DNA from: Edaphochlamys debaryana
Taxonomy: Eukaryota > Chlorophyta > Chlorophyceae > Chlamydomonadales
DNA: 64,000 nt
Reading direction: 5' to 3'
NCBI GenBank assembly: GCA_016858145.1
Contig: JAEHOE010000096.1
Span: forward strand, 310,001 to 374,000
Made by a program: the position numbers and the translations under genes. The stretch's first letter is position 1, and the number at the start of each line of letters is the position of its first letter. The notes below the pieces were generated by a model, which saw nothing but the letters and a program-made list of their open reading frames with translations, was not told the origin of the DNA and did no database searches. Below, piece by piece: positions 1-9,852 of this stretch.

Positions 1-679
1 AGCATCCGCATGGGAAGGGGAGGGTGAGCTGAGTGACCACGGTGCCGGGAAGTGGGTGGCCACGGGAAGGAAAGCTCCCCTTGCACGGGGGCCAGTGGGC
101 GGCGCCGCGCGTTCCGAATCCCAACCCAACCTATGACCTGGTCTCGCCCTGCCCACGGCTAACACGGCCATCCCTTGTCCCAGAGAGGCCGGCCCTGTGT
201 CGTGCCCCTGGCCTCAGGCGCCCCTCAGGGCCTCTCCATCCAAAGGGCCGTTGCTTATCTCCTGTATGTATGCCCCTTCCTGGCAGTCAGATCCTCACAG
301 GATCGGGCACGGGCGCCCCTCTGTCCGGGACCTTGCAGCTCCCCTGTCTCCCCCCTCAGCATCAGAGAAGCCCTCTGGGCCCGGGCCCCGCGGCGGGGTA
401 AGGCATCGTGCCGCACGCAGCACCCCAAGCGCGCTGTGTGCAGTGTGTGCTGTGTTCCAGGAGGTAAAGAGCCCACCCTGCCTCTACCCCCCCTGGTGGC
501 TCTTCTGTGTGGTTGCCAACGTCCCCCTCGCTCCACCCCCCTCGCCCCGAACCGCCTTCCACACGGGCCACGGCAGCCCGGCAGGGCCGAGTCCTTTTGA
601 GGGCGAGACATGACGCAGGCCCCCCATTGGCCCCGCTCTCCACGCCCAAGCAAGGCCCCGGCCCCTGCGCCCCACGGAC

Positions 680-1095
680 CAGCTTGGACTTGTCGCACAG
701 CAGGATGGACGTGTACGCCTCCAGGTAAACCCGCTTGCAGCGCCGAATGGCCTCCAGCCCTCTGCGGCAGGCAGCGAGACAGCCGCGGCCGGGGGGAGGT
801 GACGGGGAAACTTGGCAGTCGTGCGGGTATACGTGCGGGTTACAGCCCCGCGGGCCCCACGAACCCCTAACCCGTGGCAGACTACGTATACGCGAGCACA
901 GCGACGCAGGCCAGGAGAGCCGCCGCCGGATTGCCGACCGGTTGACCGTCCAGACGGCAGAGCGGTCATTACCACGCGCTTGAGCCCAAGCTGCCACATA
1001 CGAATCTATACAAGTTAAATCGCAGCGCAGAGGGCGCACCTCAGCGTGATGTCGTTCTCATCGTAGAGCCCCAGCCCTATCAAGTAGAGCACCAT
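680..1095 (-). CDS. DPH5: Diphthine synthase (diphthamide methyltransferase), 5' exons only
   Basis: DPH5 is the S-adenosylmethionine-dependent methyltransferase of diphthamide synthesis on translation elongation factor 2, acting in the cytosol. Exon 1 (1095-1040) starts at an ATG and encodes MVLYLIGLGLYDENDITLR up to a GTGCG donor in phase 2. Exon 2 (761-680) follows a CCGCAG acceptor that restores the frame and encodes GLEAIRRCKRVYLEAYTSIL followed by LCDKSKL. The family N-terminus (LYLIGLGLGDE.DIT..GLE.....VYLE.YTS) is matched almost residue for residue. The donor after exon 2 would be GTCCGT, which is weaker than most here. I could not find the next exon (EEFYGR-like) in 1-679, so intron 2 probably runs past the window edge; a truncated gene remnant is the alternative. 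The gene is transcribed away from the ankyrin-family gene at 1887. Confidence 0.82.
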
Positions 1096-1886
1096 CGCTC
1101 CGTTGCAAGTATAAATCGAAGTAGCAGGCGGTGAAGTCGCGGAGCTCAGGTGCACACTACGCGAGGCCTCGCAACTGGAGTGGGGGCTAAGGTGCAGCCT
1201 AAGTACCGGTCCCTAAGTGAACTGACGTGGTCATCTATATTAGGGAGCGTAGGAGGGCCAAGCGGGAGGGGGGGTTGCTGCGGGGATGGCCAAACACACC
1301 GTGCGCCCTTGGTCGCGGCGCCTCCTGCACTCCCGCCTCCTGCACGCGGCGCCTCCTGCACATCGGCCCCCGGCAAGGTCCAATCAACACATCACTAGTA
1401 GGTATACGCAGGAGCTGAGCAGGCCGGAGGGCGCCCGTAGGATGCTGAGCAGGGCCCGCAGAATGGCGCAGAATGCCCCGCAAGGCCAGCTGTCGGATCC
1501 ACACCCGGTTGTTTCTGCTGCTCTCATCGACAGCGCCGCGCCAGCCGCACTCCTCACCTGCAGCAATCCAGGCACGAGTCCAGGTGCTTGTATAACTCGT
1601 GTGGCGCATTCCCAGCACCGTCGTGGTCGCGAATTGCGCAACGGCCAAACTCAAACCCCCGCGGCTTAGCCCTCCATCGTAGCTTCGACGCGCAGCTTGA
1701 TAGCTCTACAGCTCGATACTGCAGCGGCGTCGGCATCTCCGGCGGGGCGGGGCGGGGCGAAGCGGCGGCTCGCTCCGGCAACCAGTGCCGCTTATAGACA
1801 GTACCTTGGAGGGCTCACATGTGCAGCTGACATTATGGCGCCCTCGCCTGCACCTGCAGCCACCCTTGTCGGACGCGCTCCTCGCC
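1096..1886. promoter_or_regulatory. Intergenic region between DPH5 and family copy 1, containing the 5'-flank repeat
   Basis: This 0.8 kb separates two divergently transcribed genes and should hold both promoters. From about 1360 onward it belongs to a flank that recurs upstream of copies 2, 3 and 4 (about 5545-6020, 11130-11629 and 16190-16743). Shared landmarks are an AGCAGGCC...GCAGAATGCCCCGC block, CAGCTGTCGGATCCAC, and a CCCCGCGGCTTAGCCC...CAGCTTGATAGCTC block near 1660-1730. No clear TATA box was identified. Confidence 0.55.
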
Positions 1887-4559
1887 ATGGCTTCGGCGGA
1901 TGCGGACCCCGCAATTCGGCCGGACCCCGTGGCCGCTGTGTGGGCGTCGCCCGCGCTGCTTAGCTGCGCCGCCTCCTTCCTGGACCTCAGCCAGGCTGCT
2001 TGGAGCTTCATCCGCGTCAACAAGGCTGCTGCTGCGGCCTTTGACATTAAAGGCCGCAGCAGCAACGGCCAGCTCCTCCCGCGCACCGTCAGCCTCCGCT
2101 GGCTGCTGGGCTCCGGGCTGCTCGCCACCCCCGAGGGCCGGGCCCATGCGCAGACCATGTGCTACGGCCTGACGCTGAAGCAGCGGGTGCGGCTGCTGTG
2201 CCTCTCCGCTGCGTCGGGCTGCAGCCAGGAGAGCCTGGGGGCTGCCGTGGTGGCGGTGGGGCTATCGCCGCCTCCGATGGAGGTGCTGGTCTCCGCCGCC
2301 TCTGCCGGCCGGCTGGCTGAGTGCCGCTGGCTGGTGGAAGAGCTGGGCTGCCCGGGCCTGAACAACCTGGCATGCCTGTGCCTGCTGAGCGCTGCGGGGA
2401 CAGCGGGGGTCGCAGCGGAGGCGCTGGCGTGGCTCGAGCCCGGCGCCAAGGAGGGCTGGAGCGAGGAGCAGGTGGCCAAGGCGGCGAGCGGAGACACACA
2501 CGTCGTCGCTGAGTTCATGTTTGACAAAGTCTCAGACGGGGAGCTCCGCAAGATTATTCCGTGGCTTGTTGAGCTCCTTGCTGTGGCTCATCGGAAGCAG
2601 CTCGATCAGCGCAGTGACTGGTCGTCTGAGTCGATCGCTTCCCTCGGTGCGGCGGAGGAGTTCTATCTCTCGCCCCACGCGGCACAGGCTGTGGCCCGGC
2701 TCGCTGAGCTGCCGTGGTCCGAGTCATATGAAGGCATGCTCCACGCAGCCTGTAAAGCCGGGCACGCGGAGGCTGTGCGGCACCTTCTAGAGAAGGGCAT
2801 GCGGCCGGATAAGATGACGACCCCAGACGCGCACGCTGCCCGCAGAGGGCACCTGGGGGTGGTCCAGGCCCTGCACGAGGCGGGCTGCTTGCGGGACCCG
2901 GCCTGCTGCTTCATGGCAGGCCTCGAGGGCGGCTCCCTGCCCGCGGCCTCATGGCTGGTGGAGACCTTCACAATCTCGGACCTCCTACCCGCATGGGGCC
3001 CCCCTCGGCTCGAGTCCTGGCTGTGCTCCCTGCCCGTCACCCAATGGCTGGCGAGGACTTATGGGCCGGCCCTCGGGTTCAGCCGCCGCTCGGGGCTCTA
3101 CGCCGCCGCGGCCCGCTCCGGCAGTGTGGTGGTCATGGAGGCGCTGCCGGGGCTGCTGGGCGAGGAGCCGCAGTGGAGCGCACACGCCGCCTCCGGGTGG
3201 CCCGCGGCGGCTGCGTCCGGCTGCGAGGCGGCCGTGGACTGGCTGGCGGCGCGGGGCGTTGGATTCCCGGTGCGTGGGCTAAGACCGGGGCTGTCCTCTG
3301 TCTGTCGGGCGCTAGGGTTCGTCGGGACAGGGACCATGGGGCAAAGCCTGCGGCAGCCTTTCCGGACCGACCTTGCAACTCAGGCCCCCCTGTTGTTCGC
3401 TTCCGCCTGCAGCGCTGTGGCCACGAGTACGTCAATACCGCTCGCAACGGCGATCTGCGCATGCTCCTCCGTCTCCGCAAGCTGGGCTGCCCCTACGGCT
3501 ACCTGCAGGCCGCAGAGGCCCTGGCGCAGGCGGCCAGCTGCGTGCCGGCGGCGGCCTCGGCCCTGCCCTGGCTGGCGGAGCCGGGCTGCCCCAGCAACTG
3601 GGGCGAGGCGGCAGCGGAGGCGCGGGCCGAGGTGGGTGCAGAGCGCGGGGCTTCAGGCCAGGGCGAGGGAGACGGGCGGGAGTGCAGATGGGTCGCGTCA
3701 TCATCATGGATTGAAGGCCGGGCGCAAGGCTGGTGGCGCCACAGGGCATTGACACCTGATATCCCCGCCCTCTGCAGAAGCAAGGGCCGGTCCCCCGCCT
3801 CACCGCGGCTCTGCCCCTTGTCAGTAAGCACCGGGGTGCTGTAGCATGATGGGTGGAGTGGCCCGGGCGTGCCCGTAGCCAAAGCCAGAGCGGATGGAGC
3901 CAGAAGGATTGCGGATTGCCGGAAGGATTGCGACAACGACATTGATTACAGCCTAGGAATTAAGACGCCTTACCAGCCTCTGCCATCCAGCTGCAGCCTC
4001 TGCCATCCAGCCATCCAACGGAACGGGTCGGGCAGAGGCGCATGGTGCACGTTAGGCTCTGCACCTCACCTGACACACCCGTGACACGCATTCCGTACTT
4101 CGCCGCCCGCGTTTCCGCCCGCCACAGTAACCGTGCTCTGCTTCTGCAGCCAACTGCAGGCCATTGGGCTGGGTCTGATGCGGTTCAGGGGGGGCGACAC
4201 CGACCCGCATGACGGCTGGAGCCGAGGTGAGGGCAAGCGGGTCTGGGTCGCAGTCGTACACTGGCTGGAACACCATTGTTGGCGCGATGTACAGCTGGGG
4301 CAGGGCTGGGGCCAGAAGCAGAGAGGAGAATACACCCTAGGTCGGGAGGGCAGGGACTTGGGCGCAAGGACACTGGCCCTGCCCTACCACAGTGTGCTTC
4401 CCCCCCACGGGGCGATTCGTACTTTTGCCATTGACCATTCTCGCGTATCTTGTTTGCCCTTGGGACCCCGCAGTCGTTTCGTCATATATGTCCTACGCTG
4501 GCATGTTGGTATTCTGCATCCGACTCTTCATCCAGGCGAAGCGGCGCCCGACGTCCTGA
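1887..4559 (+). CDS. F-box-like/ankyrin-repeat protein with hydrophobic C-terminal tail, family copy 1
   Basis: Five exons give a 610-residue protein: 1887-3269, 3413-3631, 3778-3823, 4128-4226 and 4474-4559; every junction keeps frame. The start is the ATG in GCCATGG (MASADADP), the first methionine shared by copies 1-4. Residues ~10-45 (PVAAVW.SPALL...SFLD.SQAAWSFIRVNKAAAAAF) resemble an F-box. The rest of exon 1 and exon 2 is a chain of degenerate ankyrin-like units such as AASAGRLAECRWLVEELGCP and ACKAGHAEAVRHLLEKGMRP. The last two exons encode ITVLCFCSQLQAIGLGL and VVSSYMSYAGMLVFCIRLFI followed by a basic end, which looks like a short membrane hairpin, though the first stretch is only weakly hydrophobic. 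Plausible roles are substrate recognition or scaffolding at a membrane; no function is demonstrated. The exon structure was inferred by comparison with copies 2-4. Confidence 0.75.
4230..4473 (+). other. Last intron of copy 1, the uninterrupted reference
   Basis: This ~245-base intron is the reference for the 1.37-kb intron at the same position in copy 2. It holds no recognisable feature of its own. Confidence 0.5.
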
Positions 4560-5544
4560 CCCGTGAAAGGACCAAGATGAGGGGCCCGCCTCGAGGCTTG
4601 GGCATGTTTCAGCATTGGGGCCTTGCCCCAGACCGCAACGCAGCATACAAGGCACGCCAGCTGAGGCCGCTGACGGCGGATGCCAGGAGCGGAGACAGCT
4701 TGCGGTGCGGTGACGGGCGTCAGCTTGGGGTGGGAGGAGCGGGAGACGGGCTATCGGCCATTGGAGCAGGAGGCAGGCAGGCCCCAGTCCGTGGCTAAGC
4801 TTGATGCGCCATACTCGCCAGGCAGGCTGGCTCTCTTGAACTGGGACCAAGCCTGCCGCCGCCTAGGCAGGCCCCTGCCAGGCGCGAAGCCTGCTCAGCG
4901 CTGTTGGTGAGGCAGGCCCCAGCCCAAATGAGCCTCGGCCCCAAGGAGCATCCTTGCGGGTCCTGGGGGTGTGGGGCGCGAGCGCCTGCGCCCGCAGCAG
5001 GATGGGAAGGCGGGGCACTGGCTGGGCACCTGGGGAGGACCAGGGTGGGTCGTTGCGTGCGGGCGGTTATAAAGGGTGTGATGCCTGCTGCACGCCAGGC
5101 TACAGAGGCCGCATGCGGGCTGGTTTATGTGAGGGTCGTTGGCGCTTACTGCTGAGTGGCAGGGGCGTGCGGGAGCCTCAGCCGTTGCTGTATGGCGTGA
5201 CAACTAGGTGGCATGGCATGCGAGCGGGGGGACAGAGGCGTCGAGGAGCGCTCTGCCCCTATGGTCTGTGTGCGTGGTGCGCCCCGCTGGAGCCCAGGAG
5301 GAGGACGCAGTACGGGGTAGGTACCAGTGGCGGCCTGGGCCACCAGTCGCCAGCCAGGCAGAGGTCAAGCTCAGCATGGTGTGGGGCCTGAGCCTGAAGC
5401 AAGGGTTGATGAAAGCAGGGTAACGGTCCTGCGCTAGCCCTGGGCGGGGAAGCTGTGGCGGCAACCCATCCAAGCGCGGGAAGCCATGGCCAAACACGCG
5501 CGCCATGGTCGCGGCGCATCGGCCTCGGTGTCCTGCGCGCCCCG
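4560..5544. repeat. 3'-flank repeat of the ankyrin-family units (unit 1)
   Basis: This is non-coding DNA after copy 1. Bases 4738-5325 are nearly identical to 10106-10691 after copy 2. Bases about 4630-4748 are nearly identical to about 14273-14390 after copy 3, whereas copy 2 diverges over that stretch. Shorter parts recur at 14460-14740 and 19676-19945. Open frames here change between copies and none looks conserved. I see no gene in it. Confidence 0.8.
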
Positions 5545-6020
5545 TAACCTTCCCCGAACATAGCCCCCCGGCAAGATGCAATCGAGATAGAACTGGTAGG
5601 TATGCGTAGGAGCTAAGCAGGCCCACAGAATGCCCCGCGAGGCCAGCTGTCGCCGTCAGCCGCACAGCCCGCACTCCTCACCTGCAGCGCAGGTGCTCGT
5701 GCTTACTTATATGATCGTGTAGCACCCTCCCGGCACTGTCGTTGTCCAACGTGCGCAAGGTTCGGCCCCCGCGGCTTAGCCCTCCATCGTAGCCTCGACG
5801 CGCAGCTTGATAGCTCTACAGCTCGATACTACAGCAGCGTCGAGATCTTCGGCTCGCTCGCGAGGACGGGGCCAAAGTAAGTCGGGGCCTTGCGAAGCGC
5901 CGGCTCACTCCGGAATGCAGTCTTGCTTGCAGCGGTATTGTGAATGGTTAGCTTGCTCATCTGACGTTATGGCGCCCTCGCCTGCACCTGCAGCCACCCT
6001 TGTCGGACACGCGCCACGCC
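5545..6020. repeat. 5'-flank repeat of unit 2
   Basis: This is the copy-2 version of the upstream flank also found before copies 1, 3 and 4. It includes the CCCCGCGGCTTAGCCC block (about 5769) and the conserved upstream ATG at 5969. It probably contains the promoter and 5' UTR of copy 2. Confidence 0.65.
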
Positions 6021-9000
6021 ATGGCTTCTGCGGATGCGGATCCCGCACCACCGCCGGACCCCGTGGCCGCTGTGTGGTCGTCGCCTGCGCTGCTTGGCTA
6101 CACCGCGTCCTTTCTGGACCCCAGCCACACGGCATGGAGCTTCATCCACGTCAACAAGGCTGCTGCTGCGGGCTTCGACGCCCACGGCCAGCTCCTCCCG
6201 CGCACCGTCAGCCTCCGCTGGCTGCTGGGCTCCGGGCTGCTCGCCACCCCCGAGGGCCGGGCCCATGCGCGGGCCATGTGCTACCGCCTGACGCTGAAGC
6301 AGCGGGTGCGGCTGCTGTGCCTCTCCGCTGCGTCGGGCTGCAGCCAGGAGAGCCTGGGGGCTGCCGTGGTGGCGGTGGGGCTGTCCCCTCCTCCGGTGGA
6401 GGTGCTGGTCGCCGCCGCCTCTGCCGGCCGGCTGGCTGCGTGCCGCTGGCTGGTGGAGGAGCTCGGCTGCCCGGGTCTGCACCGGCTGGCGTGCCTGTCG
6501 CTGCTGAGCGCTACGGGGACGGCGGGGGTCGCAGCGGAGGCGCTGGCGTGGCTCGAGCCCGGCGCCAAGGAGGGCTGGACCGAGGAGCAGGTGGGCCAGG
6601 CGGCGAGCGGAGACACGAGAGCCGTCACCGTTTTCATGTTCATTAAACTCTCAGCCGAGGAGTTCCGCAAGACCCTCCCGTGGCCAATAGAGCTCCTTGC
6701 CGTGGTTCATAGGAAGGAGCTCGATCAGCGCAGTGACTGGTCCCATGAATCGTTCGTGTACCTGGCCGCGGCGGAGGAGTTCTACCTCGGGCCCCACGCG
6801 GCGCAGGCCGTGGCTCGGCTCGCAGGGCTGCCATGGTCTGACTCGTTTCACCGCATGCTCCAAGCAGCCTCTAAAGCCGGGCACGCGGAGGCCGTGAGGC
6901 ACCTGCTGGAGCGGGGCGTGCGGCCGGATGGCACATCGACCCCGGACGTGGACGCCGCGAGCCGCGGGCACGTGGGGGTGCTTCGGGCCCTGCACGGAGG
7001 CGGGCTGCGTGCGGGACCCGGCCGGGTGCTTCAAGGCAGGCCTTGAGGCCGGCTCCCTGCCCGTGGTCTCATGGTTGGTGGAGACCTTCAATATCTCGGA
7101 CCTCCTGCCTGCTATGCCCTCACGGGGCCCCCCTCGGCTCGAGTCCTGGCTGAGCTCTGTGCCCGTGGCCAAATGGCTGGAGAGGACGGTTGGACCCGCC
7201 CTTGGGCTCAGCCGCCGCTCGAGGCTCTACGCCGCCGCGGCCCGCTCCGGCAGTGTGGTGCTGATGGAGGCGCTGCCGGGGCTGCTGGGCGAGGAGCCGC
7301 AGTGGAGCGCACACGCCACCTCCGTGTGGCCCGCGGCGGCCGCGTCCGGCTGCGAGGCGGCCGTGGACTGGCTGGCGGCGCGGGGTGTTCGCTTCCCGGT
7401 GCGTGCGCTGGGACTGGGGGCTCGTGCCTCACTTCGTTGCGCGTGCAGCTTGGGGTCTGCATGAGCGGGCGTTGGGCGGTCTGCCTCAGCGGGAAAGGGA
7501 GCATGGAGCAAGGCCGGTTGGTGTCGCTCTGCGGGGCTTTCGTCTGTCTGTCGCGCGCGCAGCTGTTGGCTTGCACCAGCGGGCGTTGAGGTTCGTCGGG
7601 ACAGGGAGCATCGGGCGAGGCCTGCTGCAGCCCGTTTCCGGGCCGAACTTTCAAGTCAGGCTCGCCTGTTGTTCGGTATGGCCTGCAGGGATGTGGCCAC
7701 GAGTACGTCAATGCCGCACGCATTGGTGACGTCAGCATGCTCCTCCGCCTGCGCAAGGTGGGCTGCCCCTACGGCTACCTGCAGGCCGCGGAGGCCCTGG
7801 CGCAGGCGGCCAGCCGCGTGCCGGCCCTGCCGTGGCTGGTGGAACCGGGCTGCCCCAGCAACTGGGGCGAGGCGGCAGCGGAGGCGCGGGCCGAGGTGGG
7901 TGCAAGGCGCGGGGCTTCAGGCCAGGGCAAGGGAGGCGGCGCGAGGGGACAAGGTGACCAAGATGTCAAGCCTGAGCACGAGGGCTCCGGCGGCCAACAA
8001 TAGCGTTAAGGGCGTGCTGCCCCCGCCCCACAGAAGCAAGGGCTGGTCCCCCGCTTCGCCGCTGCTCTGCCCTTCGTCCGTAAGTACCCGGGGTGACCGC
8101 AGCAAAAGCGGATGGAGTGGCCCGGGGTGCCCGTAGCGACAGCGGATGGAGTGGCAAGATTGCGACATCTATCTGGGTTCCCGGGGACGTTGGAGCTAAG
8201 ACTCCTGAACGGGATGGGCAGAGGCGCACGGTGCATGTTAGGCTCTGCACCTGACCTGACACCCCCATGACACGCAATCCGTACTTCGCCGCCCGCGTCT
8301 CCGCCCCGCGCAGTGGGCGTGCTCTACACGTGCATCACGCTGCCGACCATTGGCCTGCTCCAGATGCGGGTTAAGGCGGACAGCACCGGCCCCCTTGACC
8401 TCTGGAGCCGATGTGAGCGCAAGCGGGTATGGGTTGCAGGCTTAGATGGGCTGAAGTGTTCGAGGATGCAGGACTCGCGGTGCAGTGCTGATGGGTACGG
8501 CTACGGCGATGACACGTTCTGGGGCGATGTACGACTGGGGCAGTGCGGGGGGTAGCGGCAGAGGGGAACTGGCACCCTCAGTCGGGCAGGGCACGGCCTT
8601 GTGCAGAAGGACAGGATCCGTTCACCAGGAGGGGTGCGCTTCTGCAGCTTTTAGACCATATGCCCCTCCCCACCTCCGGACCACCCGCATCTAATAGAGG
8701 ACCACGAAAGCTGCCGAATGACACTTTTGTCGTCAGCGATTTTTTTTTTTCATTCTGTCCCCCTCCCATGCCCGGTACACCTTGCGTACTATTCTGCCGG
8801 CCAGCACGTATAAATAGTACGCACGGCGGCAAAGCCGCCTCAAACGCGGGGGGGTCCGGGGGCGCTAGCCCCCCCGGAAAATTGTCGTACAAATTTGGCG
8901 GGGGTCGGGGAGGGGGGCTGGCCAACTTTATCCATTTTCGATCCCATTGCGAATTTCACGCCCGCAAGCACATGGCTGGACTCCCCTTGCGATTCTCTAT

Positions 9001-9852
9001 TGTTTGCACATGTTCACGCACCTAGACTTTGAACCTATGCCGAGTCGCCAACTACATGCTGACATGCTGGTCACGACCCGAAGCCATAGCACCCTTTCCG
9101 ATGCAGATAAGCCGCCCAACGCAGTAGTGGATATAGGTAGAGAAGTCAGCAGCGCCCCTAGCGACGAGAAGCTCAGTGAGCAAGCTCAACATTTCCATTG
9201 CCACGGGGCGCATCACCGCCACCTGAGCAGCTGAGCAGCTGCAAAACGTTTGCAAACCAGCAGCAATAGAGGGCGCAGCTGCGCGGCATGCTGCTATGGC
9301 GGCATCCTGCTGCCGGACCGGCAAAGAGCGTGCCCGCGGAATCCCTGCCGCAAGGCGTGCACGCCCTTGCCTGTCCCAGTGGTCAGGTACCTGTGCGCCC
9401 TCTGGAGGTAGGAGGCGGGGCGTCGGGAAAGCAGCAGCGCCGGACCGGTGCCGACCCGGCGCCCAGCCCCCGGCACTGGGTGGACGGAGGGGTGTGGGAG
9501 CACAGCTGGGCTGCGACGGCTCGGGGCTGGGGGCTGCGACAGCTGGCCGCGGGGACGTCGTTACTAAAGCGGAAAAGATGCAAAGCAATAGAGCTTGACG
9601 AAAAGACCCTGTATACACGTTGTCGTACACAAAAACCGCATGCCGTACAAGCCGGGGGGGGGTGGGGGGGTCCCCTCGGGGACTTGGGGACCCAAAAGGT
9701 GGCATATGGTCATGAACTTCTTCCTCCCACCCCACCATCTCTTACACGCCTTCCCCCTGTGCCCTCTGTATCCCGCAGACTGCACCTGGGTTGGGGCGCT
9801 CAGTGCGGTCACCCAAGTTTACATTGTGATGCTCCGGCACCCAGAGACGTGA
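6021..9852 (+). pseudogene. F-box-like/ankyrin family copy 2, frameshifted
   Basis: Same architecture as copy 1, starting at ATG 6021 (MASADADPAPPP). Exon 1 ends near 7398; later exons are 7689-7895, 8034-8079, 8314-8412 and 9779-9852, all with splice phases matching the other copies. Exon 1 has one extra G in TGCACGGAGG (6996/6997), where the other copies read GCACGAGG. The frame from 6021 therefore ends at 7046 after GRVLQGRP, while the family sequence (EAGCVRDPAGCF...) continues in the next frame to about 7398. Downstream sequence stays well conserved, so the lesion is recent or an assembly error. If real, translation would stop at about residue 341, before the last repeats and the tail. 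The last intron is 1.37 kb against 0.25 kb in copy 1 and holds inserted DNA. The tail exon encodes CTWVGALSAVTQVYIVMLRH. Confidence 0.72.
8640..9720. mobile_element. Probable insertion in the last intron of copy 2
   Basis: The corresponding introns of copies 1, 3 and 4 are 220-250 bases long. Here about 1.1 kb of unrelated sequence sits between intron parts that still resemble the other copies (left to about 8630, right from about 9720). The inserted DNA has a T-run (8740-8750), a hairpin-prone GGGGGTCCGGGGGCGCTAGC stretch (about 8851-8875), and lower GC content in 8930-9250 than its surroundings. No terminal repeats, target duplication or transposase were recognised. A minus-strand open frame spans 9052-9738 but matches nothing I know. 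A non-autonomous element or a remnant is the likeliest reading. Confidence 0.45.

Noticed and set aside
1785..1886. Upstream in-frame extension of family copy 1 (and TTG-initiated extensions of copies 2-4)
   Set aside because: They start with non-ATG codons and are not conserved as protein among copies; the shared ATG in GCCATGG is the better start.
9052..9738. Minus-strand 228-codon frame in the copy-2 insertion as a gene
   Set aside because: No recognised family, no good start context and strong composition shifts along it. It is kept only as a search target.
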